DNA of 64,000 nucleotides. Origin: CAYSCW01 sp964449165 (GTDB lineage Bacteria; Acidobacteriota; Aminicenantia; Aminicenantales; Aminicenantaceae). Shown piece after piece: positions 51,820 to 59,846 of the stretch (position 1 is its first letter; each line of letters starts with the position of its first letter). The stretch lies in contig CAYVAT010000012.1 in the NCBI GenBank assembly GCA_964449165.1, positions 5,667 through 69,666 of the forward strand, written 5' to 3'. The notes beneath the pieces are model-generated. The model worked only from the letters and a program-made list of their open reading frames with translations, was not told where the DNA came from and did not search any database. The translations under genes were made by a program, and so were the position numbers.

Positions 51820-51945
51820 GATGGATAGAAACCGACGCTTTTATCCAAGATTATCACAATTAAGCGTTGGTTCCTGTCTATCCGAAGCCCATAGTGACGG
51901 GTGGGAGGGTCTTGGCGAGGATGGACGGGAACCACGCTTTTATCA
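51820..51945. repeat. Dispersed palindromic element, copy C with a partial tandem unit
   Basis: The core stem AAGCGTTGGTTCC (51862-51874) plus TGTCTATCC pairs with GGATGGACGGGAACC and ACGCTT (51919-51939). The loop CGAAGCCCATAGTGACGGGT is conserved. Just upstream, GATGGATAGAAACCGACGC (51820-51838), then TTTTATC and a TTATCAC, repeat the right half of the element, as if a second unit had been cut short. The outer arms found in copy B are not seen. It lies between csoR and the DUF2892 gene, ending at the latter's stop codon. Confidence 0.75.
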
Positions 51946-51949
51946 GCTA

Positions 51950-52162
51950 TTAGGGCTTTTCTCTTTTTTTCCTGGTTGAAATCTTAAAAGGGACATAGAG
52001 AGGACAGAATCCTACCAGACTGGTCAGGAGAAAAATGATGGCAAAAATGCCCAGAATGATCGCCGCTGTTCCTGAGATCTGGTCTGTAAAGTAGAGTACC
52101 GCGACCAGTATGGCCAGGAGAGTCCGGATAATCCGATCCGCATTTCCCATGTTCTTTTTCAT
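51950..52162 (-). CDS. DUF2892 (YgaP-like) small membrane protein
   Basis: The 70-residue protein starts KKNMGNADRIIRTLLAIL and has two membrane helices (about 12-28 and 33-55) with the family's GFCPLYVPFKIST motif at 52-64. DUF2892 proteins occur next to rhodanese and metal or sulfur genes; their function is unknown. The ATG at 52162 follows AAGGAGGTTTTTG; the TTG codon before it is not used. It is probably a separate transcript from csoR, with element C between them. Confidence 0.85.
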   Translation of the reverse strand: MKKNMGNADRIIRTLLAILVAVLYFTDQISGTAAIILGIFAIIFLLTSLVGFCPLYVPFKISTRKKREKP

Positions 52163-52382
52163 CAAAAACCTCCTTGCTCAGATAATTTATTTAGAGTCCA
52201 CTAACAAACTCTAAAAATATCAATAACTTATTGATTTAGCTATAATTATATGATAACTTGTTGGGAAAATTCGAAAACAAAATGCGAGGTTTTGACCATA
52301 TACCCTTCGAAACCCTTGCACTTTTCATCGGAGATTTGCCCCAAATAAACCCCATTTTATTCCTTGATTATTCAACCATAGT

Positions 52383-53171
52383 CTAAGAATGCTCCTTAAG
52401 CGCTCCCTCAATAACCTTTCTTAGTTCACCGAACGGGGCTTCATATCCCCAACACCTATATTTCCCATTAAAAAAAAGAGCTCGCGATGTCTGGTATTTC
52501 TCAAGAATTTCTTTATCCCCGCAGTTGAATTCACGAAGGATCACCTTATCATTATATTCAGCACACACCTCTCGAACACGGTGAATTTCTATTATTGACG
52601 TTAAGCATATTGGATTCCAAAAGATATCGACCACAACCTTTCCCTCCATGAGCTTAGGTTTATAATTCAACTTGTGCATACGAGGAGGATCAACTAGCTC
52701 AAAAGCTTTGAGCATTATAACAGCATTGCCCTCTCTTTCAACCTCCTTGTATCCGAGTTTCTTAAAAAATGAGGCAGGCATGAACCAGAAGTCATTGTCA
52801 TAGGCAAGAACTGCAACTCCCTTCTTGTCTTTTCTTGCTTCAATCTCGACAGCTTCTACTAATGCCCTACCATAACCACTGCTCTGTACACGATTGTAAA
52901 CACGTTTATAGTTTAGGGTAAGACAAAGAATAGAAATAAGATCCTTTCCTGACATGCCCCAGGCACCAAGCTCAATCGGCAGACAATGAGCAAAACCAAC
53001 CGGCTTGCCCTTATCAATTGCCACTTTGACTTTGAGGCCTTTGGCACAAGCATTCCTCATCCAGGATTCCCTCACCCTTCGTGCCCGATCCTTTTCCTCA
53101 TCGAGGTCATCAATATGAGTGCAGGATGCTACAAAAAGAATATGATCATCCATCAGATCAACGATTTCCAT
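52383..53171 (-). CDS. GNAT-family N-acetyltransferase with C-terminal YoaP-like domain
   Basis: The 262-residue protein begins with a GNAT domain (about 1-150): VAIDKGKPVGFAHCLPIEL near 49 is the beta4 region and SSGYGRALVEAVEIEARKDK near 97-116 the acetyl-CoA loop. Residues about 175-262 (VVDIFWNPICLTSIIEIHRV, then ALFFNGKYRCWGYEAPFGEL) look like a YoaP/thioredoxin-like part with a Cys in place of CxxC. Substrate unknown. RBS GAGGAGAATGA. The upstream region 53172-53560 contains no supported gene. Confidence 0.82.
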   Translation of the reverse strand: MEIVDLMDDHILFVASCTHIDDLDEEKDRARRVRESWMRNACAKGLKVKVAIDKGKPVGFAHCLPIELGAWGMSGKDLISILCLTLNYKRVYNRVQSSGYGRALVEAVEIEARKDKKGVAVLAYDNDFWFMPASFFKKLGYKEVEREGNAVIMLKAFELVDPPRMHKLNYKPKLMEGKVVVDIFWNPICLTSIIEIHRVREVCAEYNDKVILREFNCGDKEILEKYQTSRALFFNGKYRCWGYEAPFGELRKVIEGALKEHS

Positions 53172-53560
53172 TCATTCTCCTCTTATAAATAATAAATTTC
53201 ATTTTACCTTATAAGAAGATCAGAATATTTTTTCAGCAGACCCTATTCAGCTCATCGATGACTCTTGATAACGGCGAGGCATTAATCTTAGGAAGCTGCA
53301 AAAAACACGCTTTACTTTTTATATCATAACTTTTATTTTTATATAAATATTTTTTATTCTTTTCCAATCTGACAGAGTTAAAAACCTATTCTGTGCTCGG
53401 AAATATCTGGAATGGTCTGAGCATGCAAGGAGAACCTCCACCTGGCTTAATTCAGCTTTCCCGAGCCTCAAATAGAGTGAAGGCAGTCTTCTGTTCGCTG
53501 GCTTTTTTTCTTTCATCATTTGTGCTAGAATTCCCTTGACAGGAACAGCAAGGAGTCAAA
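53172..53560. other. Gene-free stretch upstream of yebC
   Basis: The 389 bases are AT-rich around 53300-53360. A plus-strand run at about 53365-53470 reads like protein (for example KYLEWSEHARRTSTWLNSAF) but has no start, is under 40 codons and ends in TAG. It may be a decayed gene end. The yebC promoter must lie here; TAGAAT at 53526-53531 is the only candidate -10 box I see. Confidence 0.4.
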
Positions 53561-54316
53561 ATGTCAGGTCATTCGAAATGGCATTCCATCAAGTATAAAA
53601 AATCCGCCCAGGATGCCAAGAGGGGAAAGATCTTCACCAAAATCATAAGAGAGATTGCTGTGTCCGCCCGGTTGGGTGGAGGTGATCCGGATGCGAATCC
53701 CCGCCTGAGAAAAGCGATTGCCGATGCCAAAGCTGTGAACATGCCTTCTGATAATATCAAAAGAGCCATCAAGAAAGGGACAGGAGAACTGGAAGGCACG
53801 ACATACGAAGAAGTCACCTATGAAGGATACGGTCCCGGCGGAGTCGCCATTTATGTGGAAGGCTTGTCCGATAATAAAAACAGGACAGTTTCCGAACTGA
53901 GGCATATTTTTACCAGAAACGGAGGCAGTATCGGCGAGTCAGGATGTGTCGCCTGGATGTTCAAACGCAAAGGATACATCGTTATCGAACAAGACAAAGC
54001 TTCAGAAGACAAGCTTCTGGACATCGTCCTGGAAGCAGGCGCAGAAGATCTAAGAGAAGATGGAAGCAACTATGAAATCTTCACCAAGCCCGAAGATTAC
54101 GAATCTGTAGTCGACGCTTTACAGAAGCACAATATCGAATTGGCAGCCTCCAACCTCGGTTACATACCTCAAAATTATGTGAAACTGGAAGGAAAGCAGG
54201 CTCATCAACTTCTGCGACTGATGGAAGAACTGGAAGACCACGACGATGTTCAGAATGTCTGGGCTAACTTCGACATCGACGAGGAAGAGATAGCCCAATA
54301 TTCAGCTGAAAAATAG
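53561..54316 (+). CDS. yebC: YebC/PmpR-family DNA-binding translational or transcriptional regulator
   Basis: The 251-residue protein matches the family throughout: MSGHSKWHSIKYKKSAQDAK at the start, KIFTKIIREIAVSARLGGGDPD near 25, and NGGSIGESGCVAWMFKRKG near 115-133. Family members were described as transcription regulators; TACO1/YebC2 proteins help ribosomes translate proline stretches. It is the first gene of the string yebC-ruvC-ruvA-ruvB-queA, a common order, with ruvC 5 bp downstream. RBS CAAGGAGTCAAA. Confidence 0.95.
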   Translation: MSGHSKWHSIKYKKSAQDAKRGKIFTKIIREIAVSARLGGGDPDANPRLRKAIADAKAVNMPSDNIKRAIKKGTGELEGTTYEEVTYEGYGPGGVAIYVEGLSDNKNRTVSELRHIFTRNGGSIGESGCVAWMFKRKGYIVIEQDKASEDKLLDIVLEAGAEDLREDGSNYEIFTKPEDYESVVDALQKHNIELAASNLGYIPQNYVKLEGKQAHQLLRLMEELEDHDDVQNVWANFDIDEEEIAQYSAEK

Positions 54317-54321
54317 TTTTT

Positions 54322-54831
54322 ATGCGGGTTCTTGGAATCGATCCCAGTATTCAATCCACAGGGTTTGGTATCATAGAATACTCTCAAGAGGGATATGCTG
54401 TCCTCGGTTACGGGGCTATCAAGCCCTCCCGCCGTCTCCTCTTCCATCAGAAAATTAATGAGATTAAAATCCGCTTGGAAGAACTGATAAAAACCCATGA
54501 GCCAGATGATGTGGCCATCGAAAATCCTTTTTACGCCCAAAACATCAAAACAGCCATCACTCTCGGCCAGGTCAGGGGGGCAACCCTAGTGGCTGTGGCC
54601 AGCCGCAACTGTTCTCTATACGAATACTCTGCCCTGGAAATCAAAAAAGCTGTCACGGGCTACGGCCAGGCAGATAAGAATCAGGTTAAAACGATGGTCA
54701 AAACTCTGCTCAACATTCAGGATGAGAAGCTCTCCACCGATGCCTCTGATGCTCTGGCTGCAGCGTTCTGTCATATGAACTCAAAAATCTTCAAAGATAA
54801 GATCAGCCAATCGGAGAAAGACACAGCTTAG
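54322..54831 (+). CDS. ruvC: Holliday junction resolvase RuvC
   Basis: The 169-residue nuclease has the acidic catalytic residues in VLGIDPSIQSTGFG (Asp near 7), VAIENPFYAQNIKTAI (Glu near 66) and STDASDALAAAFCH (Asp near 143). It cuts Holliday junctions after RuvAB branch migration. It lies 5 bp after yebC and 3 bp before ruvA. Confidence 0.96.
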   Translation: MRVLGIDPSIQSTGFGIIEYSQEGYAVLGYGAIKPSRRLLFHQKINEIKIRLEELIKTHEPDDVAIENPFYAQNIKTAITLGQVRGATLVAVASRNCSLYEYSALEIKKAVTGYGQADKNQVKTMVKTLLNIQDEKLSTDASDALAAAFCHMNSKIFKDKISQSEKDTA

Positions 54832-54834
54832 AAA

Positions 54835-55422
54835 ATGATCAGCTATCTTAAAGGAAACCTGATTAATAAATCACCCAATCAAATCACCCTCGATATCGGG
54901 GGCGTGGGTTACTGTGCCTGGATACCCCTCTCCACTTACTTCAAACTGGGGAATATTGATGAGAAGACTGAACTGTTTATCTATACACACATGACTGACA
55001 ATTCCCTGGCTCTCTATGGATTCTTCACTAAAGAGGAAAGGGATATATTCTTAAAGCTGATAGGAATATCCGGTATCGGCCCCAAATCAGCTCTGAATGT
55101 TCTCTCTGGAATCGAAGTTTCCGACCTCGAACAAGCAATAAGGGAAAGCGATGTTACCCGTATTGCTCTTGTCCCGGGCATAGGAAAAAAGACCGCCATG
55201 CGGATTGCACTGGAGCTTCAGGAAAAACTGGAAAAGAAAGAAAAAGTGCTGAGCGGCAAAGGGTTCCAGGAGAGAGAAGACCTCATCTCTGCCCTGGTGA
55301 ACCTGGGGTTTAGACGGAAAGAAGTGGAAAGAATCGTGGATGAAGCCATCAAAAAACTCACCCTGGAGGCAGAGTTTGAGCAGCTTCTTAGAGAAAGCCT
55401 GAAGTCACTGGCAAAGATATGA
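54835..55422 (+). CDS. ruvA: Holliday junction branch-migration protein RuvA
   Basis: The 195-residue protein has the OB domain (MISYLKGNLI ... VGYCAWIPLS), the two helix-hairpin-helix DNA-binding motifs (LIGISGIGPKSALNVLSG near 77-94 and LVPGIGKKTAMRIALEL near 112) and the C-terminal RuvB-contacting helices from about 145. It binds four-way junctions as a tetramer and loads RuvB. The ATG lies 3 bp after ruvC; there is no strong separate ribosome-binding site, so translation may be coupled. Confidence 0.96.
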   Translation: MISYLKGNLINKSPNQITLDIGGVGYCAWIPLSTYFKLGNIDEKTELFIYTHMTDNSLALYGFFTKEERDIFLKLIGISGIGPKSALNVLSGIEVSDLEQAIRESDVTRIALVPGIGKKTAMRIALELQEKLEKKEKVLSGKGFQEREDLISALVNLGFRRKEVERIVDEAIKKLTLEAEFEQLLRESLKSLAKI

Positions 55423-55464
55423 GGCCTATAAAGGGCTGGATTTGAAAGAAACAGGAAAAAAAGA

Positions 55465-56490
55465 ATGAAAATGGAAGCGGTTCTCACTCCCGTACGGACA
55501 AAAGAAGACCTTCTCTTCGAGGACAACCTACGCCCCCGGACCTTCGATGAATTCGTGGGGCAGACAACCATCAAATCCAACCTCAAAATTTTCATCCAAG
55601 CAGCTAAAAAAAGAGAGGAACAACTGGACCATGTTCTCCTTTACGGTCCCCCTGGACTGGGAAAAACAAGCCTGGCTTACCTTATTGCCAAGGAGATGGG
55701 AGTGGGGATCAAACCTACTTCTGGACCGGTCATAGAGAGAACCGGCGATCTCTCCGCTATCCTCTCCAACCTCCAGGGGAAAGAAATTCTCTTTATCGAT
55801 GAGATTCACCGGCTCCATCCTTCGGTGGAAGAGATTCTCTATTCCGCCATGGAGGATTTCAGCCTGGATCTCATCATCGGCCAGGGTCCGAGTGCCAGAA
55901 GTCACAAACTGAAGCTGAAGAAATTCACTCTAGTGGGGGCTACCACCAGGGCAGGACGGATAACACCTCCTCTTAGAGGCCGTTTCGGCATCATCAACCG
56001 CCTCGACTATTATGAAAAGAAGGATCTCAAAAAGATAATCAAGAGGGCGGCCTCGATTCTTAAAGTCAACATCGATGATGAAGGAGCCCAGCAGATTGCA
56101 CGCCGGGCAAGAGGAACTCCCCGAGTAGCCAACAGGCTCCTGAGAAGAGTCAGAGATTATGCTGATGTGAAAGGCGAAGGCAAGATCACCGCCAGTCAAG
56201 CTAATCATGCGCTGGATATGATGGAGGTGGATTCCCTCGGTCTGGATGAAGTGGACAGGAAAATCCTGCTGACCATCATCGAAAACTTCAACGGCGGACC
56301 TGTCGGAATCAACACCATCTCAGCAGCTATCGATGAGGAGAAGGAGACCATTGAATCCATCTATGAACCTTTTCTGATGCGTATCGGATTCCTGGAACGG
56401 ACCATCCGTGGACGCAAGATCACACCGCAAGCATACCAGCACCTGGGGTTAGACTCCACATCCTCACAGAAAAAGCTCTTCAAAGAATAG
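55465..56490 (+). CDS. ruvB: Holliday junction helicase RuvB
   Basis: The 341-residue AAA+ ATPase has LRPRTFDEFVGQTTIKSNLK near 21, Walker A GPPGLGKTSLA near 61, Walker B ILFIDEIHRLHP near 110, sensor 1 LVGATTRAGRI near 153 and the C-terminal winged helix (RTIRGRKITPQAYQHLG). It drives branch migration. Its TAG stop shares its last G with a GGGGTCAGACCTT repeat, the first part of the element that fills the space before queA. Confidence 0.97.
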   Translation: MKMEAVLTPVRTKEDLLFEDNLRPRTFDEFVGQTTIKSNLKIFIQAAKKREEQLDHVLLYGPPGLGKTSLAYLIAKEMGVGIKPTSGPVIERTGDLSAILSNLQGKEILFIDEIHRLHPSVEEILYSAMEDFSLDLIIGQGPSARSHKLKLKKFTLVGATTRAGRITPPLRGRFGIINRLDYYEKKDLKKIIKRAASILKVNIDDEGAQQIARRARGTPRVANRLLRRVRDYADVKGEGKITASQANHALDMMEVDSLGLDEVDRKILLTIIENFNGGPVGINTISAAIDEEKETIESIYEPFLMRIGFLERTIRGRKITPQAYQHLGLDSTSSQKKLFKE

Positions 56491-56653
56491 GGGTCAGACC
56501 TTCATAACTCATCGGGGTCAGACCTTCATAAGTTTTATAATTTTAAAAATCAAAAAAATAAAAGAGGAAGAAAACAGGAAGTTAACTTTTTAATTACTGA
56601 AAAAAAGAAAAGAGATTCAGCCGGAATTAATCAAATTATTAAGGTCTGACCCC
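56490..56653. repeat. Inverted-repeat element between ruvB and queA
   Basis: GGGGTCAGACCTTCATAA occurs twice in tandem (56490-56507 and 56514-56531). The inverse, AAGGTCTGACCCC, closes the stretch at 56641-56653, one base before the queA ATG. The inside is very AT-rich with no gene. The element thus runs exactly from the ruvB stop to the queA start. The same end lies before dgt. It looks like a small non-autonomous mobile or REP-like unit. Confidence 0.65.
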
Positions 56654-56654
56654 A

Positions 56655-57686
56655 ATGCTTACAGCAGAATTCGACTATCATCTCCCAGCGGAGCTTATCG
56701 CCCAAATCCCGGCTCCTCGAAGAGATAAGTCACGGATGATGGTGCTTTATCGTAACACAGGCAGAATCATCCATTCCCTTTTCAGCGACTTACCCTCTTA
56801 TTTGAACAAAGGAGATGTCTTAGTCATCAACCAGGCCAAGGTCATCCCTGCTCGGGTGTGGGGGAAAAAAGGTGAAAAGGAGATTGACTTTTTATTGTTG
56901 GGAGAAGTTGAAAGAGGGACATGGAAAGTACTTTGTCGTCCTTCAAGAAAAGTAAAGATCGACAATATCATCCTTTTTCCCTCAGGCCTTAAAGGCAAAG
57001 TGATCAAAGCAGAAGAAAGCGGGAAGCGGGTGATTCGGTTTTCCACTCAGGATGTGTTGAAGGAGCTGAGAAAAATAGGCTATGCTCCCCTCCCCCCTTA
57101 CATCAAACGCACAAAGAAAGACCAGAGGCTAAAAAAACTGGACCTCGAGCGCTATCAGACAGTCTATGCCAAAAAGGGACAGGCAATCGCCGCCCCCACA
57201 GCTGGCCTTCACTTCACTCCCGAAATTCTTAAAAAAATCGAACAAAAAGGAGTAACCCTCTGCCCCATCTCTCTTGATGTAGGACTGGCTACCTTCCAGC
57301 CGGTAAGGGTTGAGCGAGTAGAAAACCACAGGATGCTGGAAGAAACCTATTCTATAAGCCAGAGCGCATCTGCTGCCATAAGCCGCGCCATGAAAAAGTC
57401 CCACCCTGTTGTTGCTGTGGGGACAACCTCGGTAAGAGCGCTGGAGAGTACCTTCCAAGAAGGAATGCTGCGCCCCGGAAAAGCCTCCACACAGCTTTTT
57501 ATCTATCCTGGATACGAATTCAAGGTGGTAGACAGGCTCCTGACCAACTTTCACCTCCCCCGGTCCACCTTATTGATGCTGGTTGCAGGTTTTGCCGGTC
57601 TTGATCTTATCAAACAGGCTTACCAGGAAGCTATCCGAAAAAGGTACAGGTTTTACAGCTACGGAGACTGCATGTTCATTATTTGA
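56655..57686 (+). CDS. queA: S-adenosylmethionine:tRNA ribosyltransferase-isomerase QueA
   Basis: The 343-residue protein has the family's marks: FDYHLPAELIAQIPAPRRDKSR split over residues 6-27, the VINQAKVIPARVWGKK segment near 56, YQTVYAKKGQAIAAPTAGLHFT near 170-191, VGTTSVRALES near 254 and TNFHLPRSTLLMLVAGFAG near 295. It builds epoxyqueuosine in the anticodon of tRNAs. The start directly follows the AAGGTCTGACCCCA end of a repeat element, so AAGG at 10 bases may be its only ribosome-binding site. Confidence 0.96.
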   Translation: MLTAEFDYHLPAELIAQIPAPRRDKSRMMVLYRNTGRIIHSLFSDLPSYLNKGDVLVINQAKVIPARVWGKKGEKEIDFLLLGEVERGTWKVLCRPSRKVKIDNIILFPSGLKGKVIKAEESGKRVIRFSTQDVLKELRKIGYAPLPPYIKRTKKDQRLKKLDLERYQTVYAKKGQAIAAPTAGLHFTPEILKKIEQKGVTLCPISLDVGLATFQPVRVERVENHRMLEETYSISQSASAAISRAMKKSHPVVAVGTTSVRALESTFQEGMLRPGKASTQLFIYPGYEFKVVDRLLTNFHLPRSTLLMLVAGFAGLDLIKQAYQEAIRKRYRFYSYGDCMFII

Positions 57687-57716
57687 CAAAATGATACTCT
57701 TATCATATATATTTCA

Positions 57717-58103
57717 ATGATTTCTAAAGGAAAAAAATATTCTTCGATGGCAGAGCAAAAAAAAGAAGGCTTTGATGAGATCGACGAAAAATTAGAAAGC
57801 ATCCTCCATCCCAGCACTCAGGCCAAGGCTTTCAAGATCACCCTGAAATTCGGCTATAAAATGACACCGGACTATGAAAAAGCTGTGGAACTGGCTAAGA
57901 AAAGTCTCACCTACAAAGAAGAAGGAAGCGGTGAATGGATAAGCCATTCAGCCACATATACCCCTGATGAGGTCGATGAGCTTTTCCAGCTCTTCAACCT
58001 CGTCCACGACTGGGAAAAAACCGAGGTGCTGGTCAACCACAAAAGAATCCCTTACGGCCATCAGCTATGGCTCCCCCTGATGTGGTTCTATCGGATCAAA
58101 TAA
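57717..58103 (+). CDS. Small protein of unknown function
   Basis: The 128-residue product has no recognised domain and no signal or membrane segment. It is charged, starts with a Lys/Glu-rich region (MAEQKKEGFDEIDEKLESIL) and continues with a likely alpha/beta part; GHQLWLPLMWFYRIK closes it. A possible later start is Met11. The frame has normal codon use, and it lies 30 bp after queA and converges on hyuB, so it may be the last gene of the ruv-queA transcript. Confidence 0.65.
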   Translation: MISKGKKYSSMAEQKKEGFDEIDEKLESILHPSTQAKAFKITLKFGYKMTPDYEKAVELAKKSLTYKEEGSGEWISHSATYTPDEVDELFQLFNLVHDWEKTEVLVNHKRIPYGHQLWLPLMWFYRIK

Positions 58104-58114
58104 AAACCAGAAGC

Positions 58115-59845
58115 TTACCTTTTTTTTCTCAGTATTTCAGTCTCTTCGAGATTCACTTCATAAGTCTCAGGATCGATGATCACTCCGTAATCTTCTCTTG
58201 CCTTCTCGAGGCTCAAAATTCCATTTTTGACTTCCCAGGCCACCAGGTTGGGATCGCGAAGGCGAGGGTCGCCATATCCTCCTCCGCCCCCAGCTTGCTG
58301 GAAGAGGAAAGTTCCTTGGGGAACATTCTCAACCAGGTCTTTACTGGTTGCCTTATATTTCTTCCCATCTGGATAATGCAGTTCAATCTTATTCAAAGTC
58401 GCGCTCTTCCCGTGGAAAAGCCCGAACGCAGGTTCAACATCTCCATCTCCAAATGTGACCACCTTTGTATCCTCTCCACCTATTCTGAACATCGTTTCAA
58501 CACCAAGGCCTCCTCTCCACTGGCCAGAGCCTGAGGAATCAGGCCAATATTCATGTTTTAAAAGCAAGTGTGGAGTCTGCTGCTCGAACATCTCATAATC
58601 CTGGTCCAGGACACCCCCGGAAGCATCGATCATCCCTATGTGATCATACCCGTCCACTCCAAAGGTTGCCCCGGATCCCCCTTTCAATCCCATAAACCCT
58701 ATATCAACATACTTGTCCTTCTTTCTGGAATCATATCCGCTGGTCAGATAACATAACAGCTGGTTCCATCCTGCAGTCACTCTTTTGGGTATGGCTCGAG
58801 ATAAAGCACGAATAATCGCATCCGCATTGGGAGGACAGAGATGATTTCCGAAGGTCGTGGCTGCCGGAAATTTCGCGTTCAGGATGGTGCCTTCAGGAAT
58901 GATGATCTTCACAGGCCTGACCATTCCATCATTATGAGGAATATCAGGGTTAACCATCTGAAGGAAAGTCAACAGAGTCGCACTCGCAGAGGAGGTATAG
59001 GTACCATTGACAAATCCATCGGTTTGAGGGTCTGTATCCGAATAATCGAAGACGATTTCTTCATCCTCGACGGTTATCTTCACCCTTATTTTGTATTTCG
59101 ATCCGGGTGTTTTCCCATCATAATAGACAGTCGACTCTCCCTGGTAAACACCATTTGGTATGGTTCGTATCTCCGCCTGCATCATTCTTTCGGTGGAATC
59201 GAAAAGATACTCCTTGTGTGATTCGAATACATCAAGCCCGTATTTTTCTATCAACTTCAAAATCCCTCTTTCTCCCACTACACACGACCCTATCTGAGCT
59301 CTCATATCCGCGGCAACCAGATCAAAACGGATATTGGCAAAAATAAGATCCCACACATCTTTTCTCAATTTTCCCCGTTCATAGACCTTAACAGGAGGAA
59401 TCCGAAGTGTTTCCTGCCAAACCTCGGTGGCTTTGGGGTTGTACCCTCCTGCAACAGCCCCTCCTACATCGGCCTGATGTCCCTTGGCAGCAGCCCATGC
59501 TATGAGTTTATCCTGGTAGAATATGGGTTTATAAACAGCCACATCATTGTTCTGATTGCCCATGGAGAAGACATCATTGTGGAAGATGACATCACCTGGA
59601 TAGATTTCTTCTCCAAAATACCTGACAATATACTCACACACAGGTCCCAGCGAAAAGGAGAGGATGGGAAGGTTTTCGGTCTGCTCAAGCATCTTACCCT
59701 GTTCATCGTAAATCCCGGTAACGAAATCTCTTGCTTCACAGAGGATAGGAGATCGGGTCGTCTTCTCCAGGACGATACTCATCTCTTCGGTTATAGACTT
59801 AAACCTCCTCTGGAATACCGAAACCAATATCTTATCTATCTTCAT
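58115..59845 (-). CDS. hyuB: HyuB-type hydantoinase/oxoprolinase family protein
   Basis: The 576-residue protein matches the hydantoinase B family: VFQRRFKSITEEMSIVLEKT near 10, GDVIFHNDVFSMGNQNNDVA near 85, HQADVGGAVAGGYNPKA near 118 and GGGGGYGDPRLRDP near 535. With HyuA it forms an ATP-dependent amidohydrolase or, in acetone/acetophenone carboxylases, a carboxylase. I choose the ATG at 59845, two bases past the hyuA stop, over the in-frame TTG at 59854. It is the last gene of the operon. Confidence 0.9.
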   Translation of the reverse strand: MKIDKILVSVFQRRFKSITEEMSIVLEKTTRSPILCEARDFVTGIYDEQGKMLEQTENLPILSFSLGPVCEYIVRYFGEEIYPGDVIFHNDVFSMGNQNNDVAVYKPIFYQDKLIAWAAAKGHQADVGGAVAGGYNPKATEVWQETLRIPPVKVYERGKLRKDVWDLIFANIRFDLVAADMRAQIGSCVVGERGILKLIEKYGLDVFESHKEYLFDSTERMMQAEIRTIPNGVYQGESTVYYDGKTPGSKYKIRVKITVEDEEIVFDYSDTDPQTDGFVNGTYTSSASATLLTFLQMVNPDIPHNDGMVRPVKIIIPEGTILNAKFPAATTFGNHLCPPNADAIIRALSRAIPKRVTAGWNQLLCYLTSGYDSRKKDKYVDIGFMGLKGGSGATFGVDGYDHIGMIDASGGVLDQDYEMFEQQTPHLLLKHEYWPDSSGSGQWRGGLGVETMFRIGGEDTKVVTFGDGDVEPAFGLFHGKSATLNKIELHYPDGKKYKATSKDLVENVPQGTFLFQQAGGGGGYGDPRLRDPNLVAWEVKNGILSLEKAREDYGVIIDPETYEVNLEETEILRKKR

Positions 59846-59846
59846 C

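Noticed and set aside
53319..53519. A 66-codon minus-strand frame upstream of yebC
   Set aside because: It has no ribosome-binding site, poor composition and no recognisable motif; I treat the stretch as non-coding or decayed.
56490..56654. Possible preQ1 riboswitch before queA
   Set aside because: There is no C-rich loop plus A-rich tail of the preQ1 class; the stretch is explained by the GGGGTCAGACCTT inverted-repeat element.
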